64,000 bases of DNA from positions 33,443,464-33,507,463 of the forward strand of contig NC_071355.1 in the NCBI RefSeq assembly GCF_943734655.1, written 5' to 3'. The position numbers were made by a program, and so were the translations under genes. The DNA comes from Sabethes cyaneus. Its lineage: Eukaryota > Arthropoda > Insecta > Diptera > Culicidae. Of this stretch, positions 19,406-30,700 are shown piece by piece (position 1 is the stretch's first letter; each line of letters opens with the position of its first letter). The notes beneath the pieces are model-generated. The model did no database searches. It saw only the letters and a program-made list of their open reading frames with translations, and had not been told where the DNA came from.

Positions 19406-20056
19406 GAATAGTCGAGAGGCGGAATAGTCGAAGGCAGAATAGTCGAAAGGAAGAATAGTTGAAAGGCAGAACAGTCGAAAGGGAAATCAGCCGAAAGGCA
19501 GAATATTCGAGCGGCGGAATAGTCGAAAGGCAGAATAGTCGAAAGGCAGAATAGTCGGAGGCAGAATAATCGAAAGAAGAATAGTTGAAAGGCAGAATGG
19601 TCGAAAGGGAAATCAGCCGAAAGGCAGAATAGTCGAGAGGCGGAATAGTCGAAAGGCAGAGTAGTCGAAAGGCAGAATATTCGAAAGGCAGAATAGTCGA
19701 GAGATAGAATAGTCGAAAGGTAGAATAGTCGAAAAGCAGAATAGTCGAAAGGAAGAATAGTCGAAAGGCAGAATAGCCAAAAGGCAGAATAGCTAAAAGG
19801 CAGAATAGCCTAAAGGCAGAATAACCAAAAGGCAGAGTAGCCGAAAGGCAGAATAATCGAAAAGCAGAGTAGTCGAAAGGCTGAATAGTCAAGAGGCAGA
19901 ATAGTCCGGAGGCAGAATAATTGAAAAGCAGAGTAGTCAAGAGGCAGAATAGTCGAAAGGCGGAACAATCAAAAGGTAAAATAATCGGAAACCAGAATAG
20001 TCTAAAGGATGAATAGTCGAAAAGTAGAATAGTCGAAAGGCAGAATCGTCGAAAGG

Positions 20057-20525
20057 CAAATCAGCCGAAAGGCAGAATAGTCGAGATGCAGAATAGTCGA
20101 GATGCAGAATAGTCGAGATGCAGAATAGTCGTAAGGCAGAATAGTCAAAAGACAGAATAGTCGAAAAGCAAAATAGTCGAAAGGAAGAATAGTTGAAAGG
20201 GAGGATAACCAAAAGGCAGAATAGCCGAAAGGCAAATCAGTTGAAAGGCAGAATAGTCGAGAGGTGGAATAGTCGAAAGGCAGAATAGTCGAAAGGCAGA
20301 ATAGTCGAAAGGAAGAATAGTCAAAAGGCAGAATAGCCAAAAGGCAGAATAGCCAAAAGACAGAATAATCAAAAGGCAGAGTACCCGAAAGGCAGAATAA
20401 TCGAAAAGCAAAGTAGTCGCAAGGCAGAATAGTCAAGAGGCAGAATAGTCGAAAGGCAGAAGAGTTGAAAGACAGAATAGTCGAAAGGCAAAATCGTCGA
20501 AAGGCAAATCAGCCGAAAGGCAGAA
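20057..20525. repeat. Higher-order duplication inside the minisatellite, copy 2
   Basis: Partner of 18955-19405, offset about 1.1 kb. A further shorter duplication joins about 20755-20990 with 21353-21580, offset about 0.6 kb. Block duplications on this scale suggest unequal exchange after the variants had arisen. Confidence 0.85.
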
Positions 20526-21652
20526 CAGTCGAGAAGCGGAATAGTCGAGAGGCGGAATAGTCGAGAGGTGGAATAGTCGAGAGGCGGAATAGTCGAAAGG
20601 CAGAATTGTCGAAAGCCAGAATAGTCGAAAGGCAGAATAGTCGAGAGACAGAATAGTCCAAAGATAGAATAGTCGAAATGGAGAATAGTCGAAAGGCAGA
20701 ATAGTTAAAATGCAAAATAGCCAAAAGGCAGAATAGCCAAAAGGCAGAATAGCCAAAAGACAGAATAACCAAAAGGCAGAGTAGCCGAAAGGCAGAATAA
20801 TCGAAAAGCAAAGTAGTCGAAAGGCAGAATAGTCAAGAGGCAGAATAATTGAAAAGCAGAATAGTCGAAAGGCAGAATATTCAAGAGGCAGAATAGTCGA
20901 AAGGCGGAATAATCGAAAGGCGGAATAATCGAAAGGTAAAATAATCGGAAAGCAGAATAGTCTAAAGGCAGAATAGTCGAAAGACAGAATAGTCGAAAAG
21001 CAGAATAGTCGAAAGGCAGAATATTCAAGAGGCAGAATAGTCGAAAGGCAGAATAGTCGAAAGGCAGAATAGTCGAAAGGCAGAATAGTCGAAAGGCAGA
21101 ATAGTCGAAAGGCAGAATAGTCGAAAGGCAGAATAGTCGAAAGGCAGAATAGTTGAAAGGCAGAATAGTCGAAAGGCAGAATAGTCGAAAGGCAGAATAG
21201 TCGAAAGGCAGAATAGTCGAAAGGCAGAATAGTCAAAATGCAAAATAGCCAAAAGGCAGAATAGCCAAAAGGCAGAATAGCCAAAAGGCAGAATAGCCAA
21301 AAGGCAGAATAGCCAAAAGGCAGAATAGCCAAAAGGCAGAATAGCCAAAAGACAGAATAACCAAAAGGCAGATTAGCCGAAAGGCAGAATAATCGAAAAG
21401 CAAAGTAGTCGAAAGGCAGAATAGTCAAGAGGCAGAATAATTGAAAAGCAGAATAGTCGAAAAGCAGAATATTCAAGAGGCAGAATAGTCGAAAGGCGGA
21501 ATAATCGAAAGGCGGAATAATCGAAAGGTAAAATAATCTGAAAGCAGAATAGTCTAAAGGCAGAATACTCGAAAGACAGAATAGTCGAAAAGAAGAATAT
21601 TCGAAAGTCAGAATAGTCGAAAGGCAGAATAGTCGAAATGCAGAATAGTCAA

Positions 21653-22085
21653 AAGAGTAGAGAGTAGAGAGTAGAGAGTAGAGAGTAGAGAGTAGAGAGT
21701 AGAGAGTAGAGAGTAGAGAGTAGAGAGTAGAGAGTAGAGAGTAGAGAGTAGAGAGTAGAGAGTAGAGAGTAGAGAGTAGAGAGTAGAGAGTAGAGAGTAG
21801 AGAGTAGAGAGTAGAGAGTAGAGAGTAGAGAGTAGAGAGTAGAGAGTAGAGAGTAGAGAGTAGAGAGTAGAGAGTAGAGAGTAGAGAGTAGAGAGTAGAG
21901 AGTAGAGAGTAGAGAGTAGAGAGTAGAGAGTAGAGAGTAGAGAGTAGAGAGTAGAGAGTAGAGAGTAGAGAGTAGAGAGTAGAGAGTAGAGAGTAGAGAG
22001 TAGAGAGTAGAGAGTAGAGAGTAGAGAGTAGAGAGTAGAGAGTAGAGAGTAGAGAGTAGAGAGTAGAGAGTAGAGAGTATAGAGT
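21653..22085. repeat. (GTAGAGA)n heptamer array, about 61 copies
   Basis: A very regular 7-bp tandem array of about 430 bp directly joined to the end of the 16-bp minisatellite. The first and last units decay (GTATAGA near 22077). It is purine-rich on plus. It probably grew by slippage from an AGAGTAGA variant of the minisatellite. Confidence 0.97.
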
Positions 22086-24004
22086 AGAAACTAGAAAAGA
22101 GTTGAATTCATTCTATTTCGAATCCCAAACGTAAAGTAATTTTGTAAAAACCCTATTAGAAGTTTCAACCCTGTTTTCCTACACCAGCGATGGTACCTTT
22201 CAAGCGCTCTTATATTCATAAAAAGCAGGCAAAACAACACCTCTTGTCAGTTACTTATGCCGTAAAATTGCCGCCTCTGCTAGATTACGATCTTCAACCT
22301 ATGGGCATTGTTCGTCAGGTGATTCCGGCGCGACAACGTCGCGGCATGCATCCATTCATTGGCAAGCTATTATGACCAAATCACTGCGTCTGGTTGGAAG
22401 AATTACTTCAAAAATTAAAATTACATCAATCAAACCAGCTTAACGTGATCGTGCAGCAACCGTAGCCTCGAGCGAATCCTCCCACCCACCGTTTGATTAA
22501 CTTCTTCTTAGCGCCGCCACGCCAAGCTGAGCCGGCCGGCCGGCAGGTGTGGATGAGATGGGTTGAGGATGCGGCTATAAAACGGCGTTCCAGTCACCCC
22601 GAAACGTGCTGTTTATGATGATGACTCACTCAGTACGCCCTCCGTTATTCCTAAATCCCACTTCACATCATTCCAGAGCACCACCACCGGCAGATGGCTG
22701 ATGAGACAAGCACCACCGACTGCCGGCACCTACACGAAACGGTGCTTGGATGCCACCCGAGCCACTTCATATTTTTTACTCCTTTCGAACATAAAAGTCG
22801 CTACACGATTGTCATCAGTTAAAAGCGACAGGAAAAAGTGGAACCTGAAGCCTGAAGTCATCCTTCGCGCTCTGCACCGTCAACCGGCACGGGACCAGCT
22901 GCGACAGATGTTTGTATGTATGTAGAAAGGTATCCAGAGACAAAAGTACAACTGCTGCTGTCTGCTGGGTGCTACAAAGAAGAGCAAGAAAAACGTTCCT
23001 TCAAATAAAGTGACACGCAGAATACGTGATGCTCTTGCGGGCTCTCAAGGACCTCGTGCGCGACGCTCTCCACCCGTTTCTGTAGCCGGATTTGGATGAA
23101 AATCATATCATGGCCGCACTTGCTCACGTCGCATAAGCCGCTTTCCTGCCTGTCAGCTTCGTTCGTTCTAGTTTTTTTTTTAATTACTGCGGCGGATGTC
23201 GTGTCGGGTAGGCCTAATGAGCGACTGGGGTGACAGGCACTAGGCCCAGGACCAGCCGAGCCGTAGCATTAGCATGTGCGGTGTGGTATGGGTGCGAAAG
23301 GTGGGACACATGCTCGGCTCGGCAAAGATGGTTCGCTGGAACGTGTTTTGCGTTCTGAAGCTGGCACGTCGGCCGGGCGTTTCGATTGAATGTTGGGATT
23401 AGTTTTTCCGATTATCGCTCGGATGGAATCAGTTAATTTCGGTCCTTAGGGCGGAGTAATTATTATTTAGTATCTTAATTGTGTACCCGGCCCGGGGGCG
23501 GGCGCCCGGCCCGAACCGATGTTCGTTTGGTTATGTGCATGTTTTACTATCGTATAAGCACGCTTCCACGTGCGGTGTCACGTTGTGCGTTAACTAGAAC
23601 TTTTCTAACGCTATGTTGAATTAGTCTTTTAGAGTGGTGCTTCTAATTGAATCGAGCTTATTTTTTCTATTGTGGTACAGTAATAGGATCACTTTCTAAG
23701 TGTTTCAAAACAACTTGAAACTTTTTTTTTTCATAATTCAGGTACAATAGTTAATCTCATAATCCTATGAGTCTCTTAACCCGAATCAGCTCAGAATTAC
23801 CCCGCAAAATCAGGCAAATTTTCAACTATGAAATGCTTTTGCATCAAGGTACTGAGCTTAAATACTTAATGTGATATTTCTTGTCGAACTGCATCTATTT
23901 GCCTTCAAAAGGGTGTTACCAAATTATGGAAATAGCGATTCGTTTTCATTTTATAGCGAAAAGTATAAAATTTGTCAAGTGATGCCATATGGGATAATTC
24001 GGGT
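22086..24004. other. Unique sequence, GC-richer at 22450-23530
   Basis: This stretch is GC-richer than its surroundings and contains a CCCGGCCCGGGGGCGGGCGC-like patch near 23490. Short frames at 22190-22375 and 22701-22925 have no recognised motif. It may be a promoter-proximal or conserved non-coding region of a host gene, but nothing in the sequence decides it. Confidence 0.4.
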
Positions 24005-24100
24005 TAATTGTCCTGTACTCTAACAGCCGGCTGTGAAGTCTGTCGATTAAGAGACTTCTAAGTCTTAGAAAGACGGTTACGGCCAAGGCGTTGCTTTTCG
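24005..24100 (+). mobile_element. SINE 3' fragment (tRNA-derived mosquito SINE)
   Basis: AATTGTCCTGTACTCTAACA followed by GCCGGCTGTGAAGTCTGTCG matches the second half of the better preserved SINE at 47448-47652. The copy ends near GCCAAGGCGTTGCTTTTCG. The tRNA-like head is missing, so it is a truncated or eroded copy. Confidence 0.7.
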
Positions 24101-24209
24101 TAAAATTTATGTAAATTGTTTTAGTATGAGGCTCCTTACTATTACGGTCGCGGTCTAACAATATAACAAAACCCAAACATTGAAACATCCGATATCCATA
24201 GATTCAAAA

Positions 24210-24640
24210 ACCTATAAATCCAAGCATTGATTCAAAAGTCTAATAGCCAAAACCTTAAACTTCAAAATTCAAAATTCAGAATCCAAAGTGCAAAGTTCAA
24301 AATCTAGAATTTAGAATCTGAAATCCAGAATCCAGGTTCCAATCCAAGATTCAGAATTCAAGGTCCAAAATTCATAATTCGGAATTTAAAATTAAAATTA
24401 AAAATACAGAATCCGGAATGCAAAATCCAAAATCCATAATTCAAAATTCAATATCCAAAATTCAAAATCCAAAATTCAAAGTTTAAAATTTAAAATCCAG
24501 AATCCTGGTTTCTGGATTCTGGATTTTAAATTGAATGAAATGAATGAATGAAATTCAATATTCAAAATTCAAAATTCAAAATTCAAGATCCAAATTCCAA
24601 TATACAAAATCCAAAATTCGAAGTGCAACGTGCAACGTTA
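24210..24640. repeat. Degenerate (AAAATTCAAAATCC)n-like array
   Basis: About 430 bp of A-rich short units such as AATCCAAAATTCAAAATCCA with frequent CCAGAATCC variants. A local inverted stretch at about 24500-24535 (CCAGAATCC then GGATTCTGGATTTT) can form a small hairpin. Non-coding. Confidence 0.75.
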
Positions 24641-24859
24641 AATCCGGCTAAAGAAAATTAATTGTTTAATTGGGTTAATTCCACTGCACATACTTCGTAT
24701 AGCATTTTTCTTCAGCGGTCCTAAAATGAAAATCTGTTAGGAGACTCATGGCCGGCCAGGTTTGGGATAGAATGTCATTCCGAAAAGTCAAAAAACGCAC
24801 GCGTCACGAAAATATGAAAGATTTTGAATGCTGATAGCTCTACCAATTATGAATTCATG

Positions 24860-25507
24860 GACCAAACCTCGTGATTTTAAACATGACCTTGAAATGCAGT
24901 CAGGCATATATTAATATTTTTTTGAAACGATGATTCTACAATTGATGAAGGGACGGTAAGGTGTGACGAACAGCGTCACACGCAGTACCTTGCAAGTCGT
25001 AAGGGCCTGCATAGTGTCGTCGTCCTGAAAGTAAAAACACGTTAGATTAAAACTTCTCGGTCGGTGGTTTCTACAGTAGGTGGAGGAAGAGGCACAATTT
25101 GTGTCTAGAAATAGACCAACCCATGTCGCTATGGTTAATAAGGGGGGTTGTGCAGACTCTTTTGTCCAGCGCCTCTGTGGTTCAAAGGTACACGGGTACC
25201 AGTGAGCGACACGCCCTGGCAGGTGTTGTGGGTTCAAATCCGGTTATAATCTCTGATTACAGCTTGGTTCGACCCATGCACCTTCCAGTATTGGACAAAA
25301 GATAGGAGTCACAACGACAACTTGTTAAGCATAGCTAGCTATTACCCCCCCTTCCTTTCCACCCTTCCCCTTCATTCCCGGAAAAAAATCCTTCTTCATT
25401 ACTTTCCCTTACTGTCCCTTCATCAATTGTAGAATCATCGTTTCAAAAATATATTAATATATGCCTGACCGCATTTCGAGGTCATGACTAAAGTCACGAG
25501 TTTGGTC
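24860..25507 (+). mobile_element. tRNA-like element with about 100-bp terminal inverted repeats, copy 1
   Basis: The left arm 24860-24961 and right arm 25407-25507 are inverted copies sharing ATGCNGTCAGGCATATATTA and GAAACGATGATTCTACAATT. The interior holds a tRNA-like pol III promoter: an A-box-like GTGGTTCAAAGG near 25178-25189 and a B box GGTTCAAATCC at 25231-25241. Then come CAGCTTGGTTCGACC and a C-rich tract near 25346. A second copy lies inverted at 35963-36491. No target duplication was seen around this copy. Confidence 0.7.
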
Positions 25508-25552
25508 AAGAAACAAAAGCCTTTTTTACATTTAAATATGTCTACTCCTTTT

Positions 25553-27029
25553 GCACTATGGGCCAGAAATTAAAATTTCGGGACAAAAATATTTGCGATT
25601 AAACAGCATGTCTCAGCTCAATGTGGTCTTCGGCAACTTTTCGAATAAAAAATTGATGCATATTTTGAAGGGGTCGTCCAATATTTAAGCGTTACTTAAA
25701 CAACAATTTAAGTGATAACTTTTTAAGTTAACTTTCTTTCGCCTTTTTGGTTTCAAAATATTAAAGATAAACCAATTTCAAGTAATTTATCTGAAGATAT
25801 GAAACTTCTACCTTTTACCCATTTCCAGCAATAGACCTTTGTTTATAAACGACCCCTCAAATCACATTTCTTCTTGTAGCATGATTATTTCAACAGACAG
25901 CTCAATGTGATGTTCTAGACAACATTTTACACATAAAAGAGGAATATTTTTGCTGAAGTCTGTTTTGCTTTATATGCATTAATTAATAAGATATAACAGA
26001 TTTTAGGTTAAAAACCGTCTGATGAAAAATCCGAATATCTTAGCCATCTGCAAGTATCTGCAATTAGTTTGCTTAACAATTTGTAGGGAATTATTGAAGC
26101 TATCTGCCCAAATGTGTATTTCAGAGAATACTTGGGAATACCATGGCTGGGAATACCTGGGAACAGCGCGGATTTTTTTTCATACATTTTATAACTTAAT
26201 AAATATGCGTCCTAGCGTCAAACAGTCTTCACAGAAAATATGTATTTCAACATACTAAATAACTTTGTAGAACATTTGAAAACAATAAAGTAATCGTGTG
26301 CAAAGTTATTGAGTGTAATTGATTTTTAAGTGCTCTTTTATAACACATCATTATATTTCGTAACCGGTAAGAGATAGATAGCTACTTTATTCAGCAAAGT
26401 TGCTTATTTTAGTATTTTCTGCAACTTTTTGAGAACAAAACTTTTTTTTAAAAATTATATAAGAAAACAAAAGATTGTATCACCCTAATAGGTGAATTCC
26501 TGGTCACCCTAATAGATGCGCTATATTTTATTAATTTACTTCTCCGAAAACACCGCCCTTGAAAAAATACACATTTTTCATCAAACGGTTTTTAGCCTAA
26601 AAACAGTTATATCTTATTAAGTAATGCAGAAAAAGCAAAACAGTCTTCAGCAAAAATATTCCTCTTTTATGTGCAAAATGTTGTCTAGAACACCACATTG
26701 AGCTGTCTGTTGAAATAAACATGTTACAAGAAGAAATGTGATTTGAGGGGTCGTTTATAAACAAAGGTCTATTGCTGAAAATGGGTAAAAGGTAGAAGTT
26801 TCATATCTTCAGAAAAAATACTTGAAATTGGTTTATCTTTAATATTTTGAAACCAAAAAGGTGAAAAAAGATTTACTCAAAAAGTTATTACTTAAATTGT
26901 TGTTAAGGTAACACGAAAATATGCATCGTTTTTTCATTCAAAAAGTTGCCGAAGGCTACATTGAGCTGAGACACGCCGTTTAACCGCAAATATATTTGCC
27001 CCGAAATTTCAATTTCTGGCCCGTAGTGC
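25553..27029. mobile_element. Large foldback palindrome, 1.48 kb
   Basis: The left arm 25553-26030 and right arm 26573-27029 (about 460-480 bp each) are inverted copies with moderate divergence. They share TCAATGTGRTGTTCTAGACA-type stretches and AACGACCCCTCAAATCACAT. The 540-bp spacer holds no coding frame of note and contains CACCCTAATAG twice (near 26482 and 26503). The arms could form a very long hairpin RNA if transcribed. It fits a foldback or MITE-type DNA element. Superfamily not identified. Confidence 0.85.
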
Positions 27030-27917
27030 TTTGTCAGTTCCCCTCATATTTTTACGTTTTTGAGCCTCCCTTATTTTAATGGCCACCCTATTCTCCCTTT
27101 CAGAAATAAAACAACTTTTACAACTTCCATCGTTCCAAACGCAAGAAAAACGCACCCCTTTACCCCTTTGAACCTTTCTCTTCCCTTGAAAGAGACCGTC
27201 TCCCTGATTTATCAACCCCCTGGTGCTGATTTTTATGTCAAAAAACATGTGTTGGACAAACGACGTTTGATGAAGAGCCCCTTCTGTCACGTAGCTAATT
27301 ATGCATCGGTATGCTCAATAAAAATCAATATAATGGAAACGAATCAAAGGTTTGTTTACCACATATATTCCTCCTCGGTGGAATCTTCCTCTTTTCTCAA
27401 AGTCAGTAGCACAACTGCAATCGATTTAAATGCAAGAGAAACGCAACCCCTTTTACTTATTTAGATTTCTCCCCCCCCTTGTTAGGCATTCCCCCTTTTG
27501 TCAACTTCTCAGTGCTGGTTACCTAATGTCAAGGACCATTTGTGCCAAGTTTGATAAAGAATTGTTCAGGCATTTCGGAGTTATGACCTTCTCCCTGTTA
27601 TGAGCCGCCCCCCTATTATGACCCCTTTCCTGTTATTAGCCTTCCTCTTTTATCAACCCTCTGAGTTCTGATTCCCTTATGCCAAGGAACATGTGTGCCA
27701 AGTTTGATGAAGAGCCGTCCTGGTGTTTCGCAGTTATGGCCTACCCCCCCCCCCCCGTGTTATGAACCCCCACCCCCTCCTCTTCTTGTCAACCCTTCAG
27801 TGCTGATTCCCTTATGTCAAGGAATGTGTGCCAAGTTTGGTGGAGATCGGACCAAGTGTTATGGAGTTATGGTGGAACATACAAACATACAAACATACTC
27901 ACGCTCACTTTTATATA
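27030..27917 (+). mobile_element. Dispersed repeat with 100-120-bp tandem units, copy 1
   Basis: Degenerate units contain a core like TGTGCCAAGTTTGRTGRAGA preceded by CAGTGCTGATTCCCTTATG and followed by GGAGTTATGG. Three are clear, near 27500-27600, 27650-27745 and 27785-27875. The end ACATACAAACATACTCACGC then TTTTATATATA resembles the 3' end of a retroposon. A related copy is at 56570-57465. C-rich tracts separate the units (for example near 27748). No protein domain was recognised. Confidence 0.6.
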
Positions 27918-27919
27918 TA

Positions 27920-28770
27920 GAGTAAGGAGGCGTAAAAGTGCGATGCGGGTAAAAGTGCGATTCAATGATTTATCGGTGCAGATTTCAAGTAGATAGACTA
28001 CATTGGCATGGATGGGTGACTACTTTGACAGCTTGAATCTAACGTAAACTATGGTTGCTTACGAAGTATAGTTGCTGAGTTATGTGCAAATGTTACTTTA
28101 GGCCGGTTTTGATGTAATTTTCCGTTGTACGGCAAATACGGTATCAACAGGAGGATATTACTTGTTGAAATTTTGTGGCAGCGGTTTACATCACTCACAT
28201 ATCTGTTTTAAAAATACGGAGAAAAGAATTTACAAAATATATTTCACTCTTCCGTAATTTAATCTAACGCCGCCAAGCGCCTAGCGGGGTAAAAGTGCGA
28301 TTTACGGACGGGGCAAAAGTGCGATTCATGGACGAGGCAAAAATGTATAGCTAATTATATACAGCTTTAGGCACTATATTACAGATACTAGAAATGGAAA
28401 ATCTGCAGAAAACTGCGTGCTCTACAGATGTTGGCCGTGGGAAAACAATGTTTTTACGCTGATGAAACAAAAATTTTCGATCTAACGGAGGCAGCAATAC
28501 ACCAGCGCAAAATAGGAAAGGTACACATTGAGGATATTCCTTACCGAAACATAACGCAGATTGAAGATAATATGGTTTAGATACTGTTGTGCTAATTTCA
28601 TGGATTCGAGCTTCGCATTTCTGCTCCGCGGTATTCGCGCTTTTGCCCCGCTAGTGAGGTAAAAGAGCGAATCGGCACTGGATCAGAAGAAAGTAGAATT
28701 TATTGAATGCGAAGACATTGAGTTACTGCGTCACTATAAAAAATATTATGTGGCTGTCCTTCTTTTTATC
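27920..28770 (+). mobile_element. TA-flanked inverted-repeat transposon, copy 1 (right end missing)
   Basis: It begins after TA (27918-27919) with GAGTAAGGAGGCGTAAAAGT and corresponds to the reverse complement of the complete copy at 44385-45342 up to about 28770. The distal inverted repeat is lost. The motif GGGGYAAAAGTGCGA recurs near 27950, 28290 and 28310, with degraded forms near 28340 and 28650. A TA target and this layout fit the Tc1/mariner superfamily. No transposase domain was recognised. Confidence 0.7.
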
Positions 28771-28819
28771 TATTTAGTTAACATTCGTTACAAGCCAGCT
28801 ACCTAAAGTTAGCTAGTAT

Positions 28820-29535
28820 GTTTGGACCACCGCTCTGTCGCATACAAAGCTTGTCGCTCTCGGAGAGTGTCTTTCCAGAAGCATGGAAGTTATCGGCTGC
28901 TGTTCTCATCCTATTCTCAAAGCCGGTAAGGCCCAAGATGTTAAAAATTACCGGTCTATTTCTATTCTCTGTTGTCTAGCAAAAAACGCTCGAACTTCTG
29001 ATTCACGATAGAATGTACTCTGCGGAAAAACCCATAATTTATCGCTCTACTACCACAAATCTTATGGCATACACTAGCACGCTCAACTCTAGTTTGGAGA
29101 AGCGATGTCAAGGGGATAGCATTCACGTGGATTTTGCCAAGGCGTTCGGCAAAGTGCCCCACGAATTAACACTGAAGAAGCTTGAGAAGCTAGGTTTTCC
29201 TCACTGGCTCGTCGCACGGTTGAAGTTATATCTATTGGATAGATCAGCTGTCGTTAAATTAGGATCAGTCGAGTCAGGTAGTTTTTCAACATCATTTGGC
29301 GTGCCGCAAGGCAGTCATCTTGGTCCCTTGATTTTCAACTTGTTCGTGAATGACCTGAGAATTAACATTCACCACCTTGTACGGTGGCGACTTGAAGATA
29401 TATCGTACTATTAGCTCATTGGTCGACTATGCTACTTAACAGCAAGACGTTGACAGCATAGCCAGTTAGTGTGTCTTAAATGGCATGGAGATAAATGCAA
29501 CAAAGTGCAAAACAATAAGTTTTACCAAATCAGAG
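28820..29535 (+). pseudogene. LINE reverse transcriptase relic (plus strand)
   Basis: Conceptual translation gives SESVFPEAWKLSAAVLI near 28857-28907, KNYRSISILCCLAK near 28944-28985, then in the frame at 29013-29414 STTTNLMAYTSTLNSSLEK, a VDFAKAFGKVPHELT motif (the first catalytic Asp region), LGFPHWLV, and FGVPQGSHLGPLIFNLFVND. The YADD box reads YGGD after a frameshift near 29380. NGMEINATKCKTISFTK follows at about 29480-29530. These are I/R1/Jockey-group RT motifs. Frameshifts and the lost Asp box show it is inactive. The 5' endonuclease part is absent. Confidence 0.85.
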
Positions 29536-29739
29536 CCGGCGTTACAACGCGCGAGGCCCTGTGCAGATTAAGCAGCGAGGCTTTTTTGTATGCCACAAGG
29601 GCAGTGGATTAAAATGCCACTGTAACAGTCTTAATGCTCATCTTTTGAGGCAGGCTCCGATTGCTTTACACAGTTTACGGATTGGTTATGCCGATTGATG
29701 GAGTTCAGCTACATAGCTGCAATCTTGTGCTCTAATTCG

Positions 29740-30700
29740 CTACTACATGGTTAATAACATCAACGAACTTTCAGGATTTGGGCTCTAGGAAGGAAATTGT
29801 CAAAGACGTTATATTTAGATAAAGCAGGAGCCCCGTAATTGCAGAGCAGATGCGCTGGATTTTCAAGTTCGGAGTTACAAAAGCGGCAGGTTCCGGAATC
29901 TTCCGATATTCTTTAAACGATCAAGAGCGGGATAGTATCTAGTTAGGAATCCTACGAGTTAAGTTGATTAGTTTTTTAGCTACTGCAGGATTTTGGTAGA
30001 TAAACTGTTTAACTGTTTAGTCTACAGCTCTGTAATTGATTTCAACGAGATGCTTTCTTAACAGCATAGTCTAGGCGGTTACTGAAGCTCAGTCAGCCAG
30101 GGGAAGTAGTAGCACGATTTCTTGTGGGGCTTATATTAGGCCTGTCTTGTAAACACATAGTGGTGTTTAGAGCTCCTAGCAAGCAACTTGACAGTACTGC
30201 GCTAAACTTTCCTCTGACGATAAGTTCTACGTTGACGGCCTAAGCAATATTCTCACAACAGCTTGGTTATCAGGGAGAGAACTCCTTGTGGACATCCTTT
30301 GATCACCGAAAACGTGACCGACGTATCTTCCAATGATGTTGTGATTTCGCTGCTCAAAAGCATTGCTTGAATCTAACTCATTGAGTGTGGTGAATTCCGT
30401 TTTGAAAAAGAGCCGGTATAATTGAAATGAAGGACGTGTAATCGAAAGCTCCTTCAATATCAAGGAAAGCACAAAGTGCCGTCTCCTGATATTTTAGTGA
30501 TTTTCTGTAGAAAATGGGTAGAATGCCGTCCGGACCTGGAGATTTCATTGGTTCAAAAGATCTAAGTGCCCATTTGATCGAAACCTCCGTAAACAATCGG
30601 CGTACAAGGTGAGCCGAGTCGTTTGGCACATTATGTATAATACGACCCATTTCAAAGCAGCGAGGCCTACATTCATCGATTTTTTCTTAACACTACAAGC
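29740..30700 (-). pseudogene. LINE reverse transcriptase relic (minus strand)
   Basis: Read on minus from 30650, the frame gives WALRSFEPMKSPGPDGILPI and KYQETALCAFLDIEGAFDYT (RT fingers and first catalytic Asp region). Then, with frame changes, comes IGRYVGHVFGDQRMSTRSS (30360-30280). Further down, at about 29910-29800, SGTCRFCNSELENPAHLLCN is the zinc-knuckle-like C-terminus typical of Jockey-clade ORF2. Stops and frameshifts are frequent. It lies tail to tail with the plus-strand LINE relic. Confidence 0.8.

Larger units (their letters stand above)
17860..21652. repeat. 16-bp minisatellite (GAAAGGCAGAATAGTC)n, about 3.8 kb
   Basis: The 16-bp unit is tandemly repeated, strongly diverged at the left end (17860-18300) and nearly perfect at 21030-21235. 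Common variants are GTCGAGAGGCGGAATA and GCCAAAAGGCAGAATA. Since 16 is not a multiple of 3, all three frames interleave. On the minus strand the unit has no stop in any frame, giving long FDYSAFRLFCLSTILP-type frames (up to 347 codons at 20433-21476). On plus, TAG recurs. The peptides are by-products of the array, with no signal or domain. The array is immediately followed by the heptamer array. Confidence 0.95.

Noticed and set aside
20433..21476. 347-codon minus-strand frame with a 16-residue period
   Set aside because: The 16-bp minisatellite lacks stops in every minus frame, so this is expected without any selection.
17860..22085. Regular repeats as a CRISPR array
   Set aside because: The repeats are contiguous, with no unique spacers and no cas genes. 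The genome is that of an insect.
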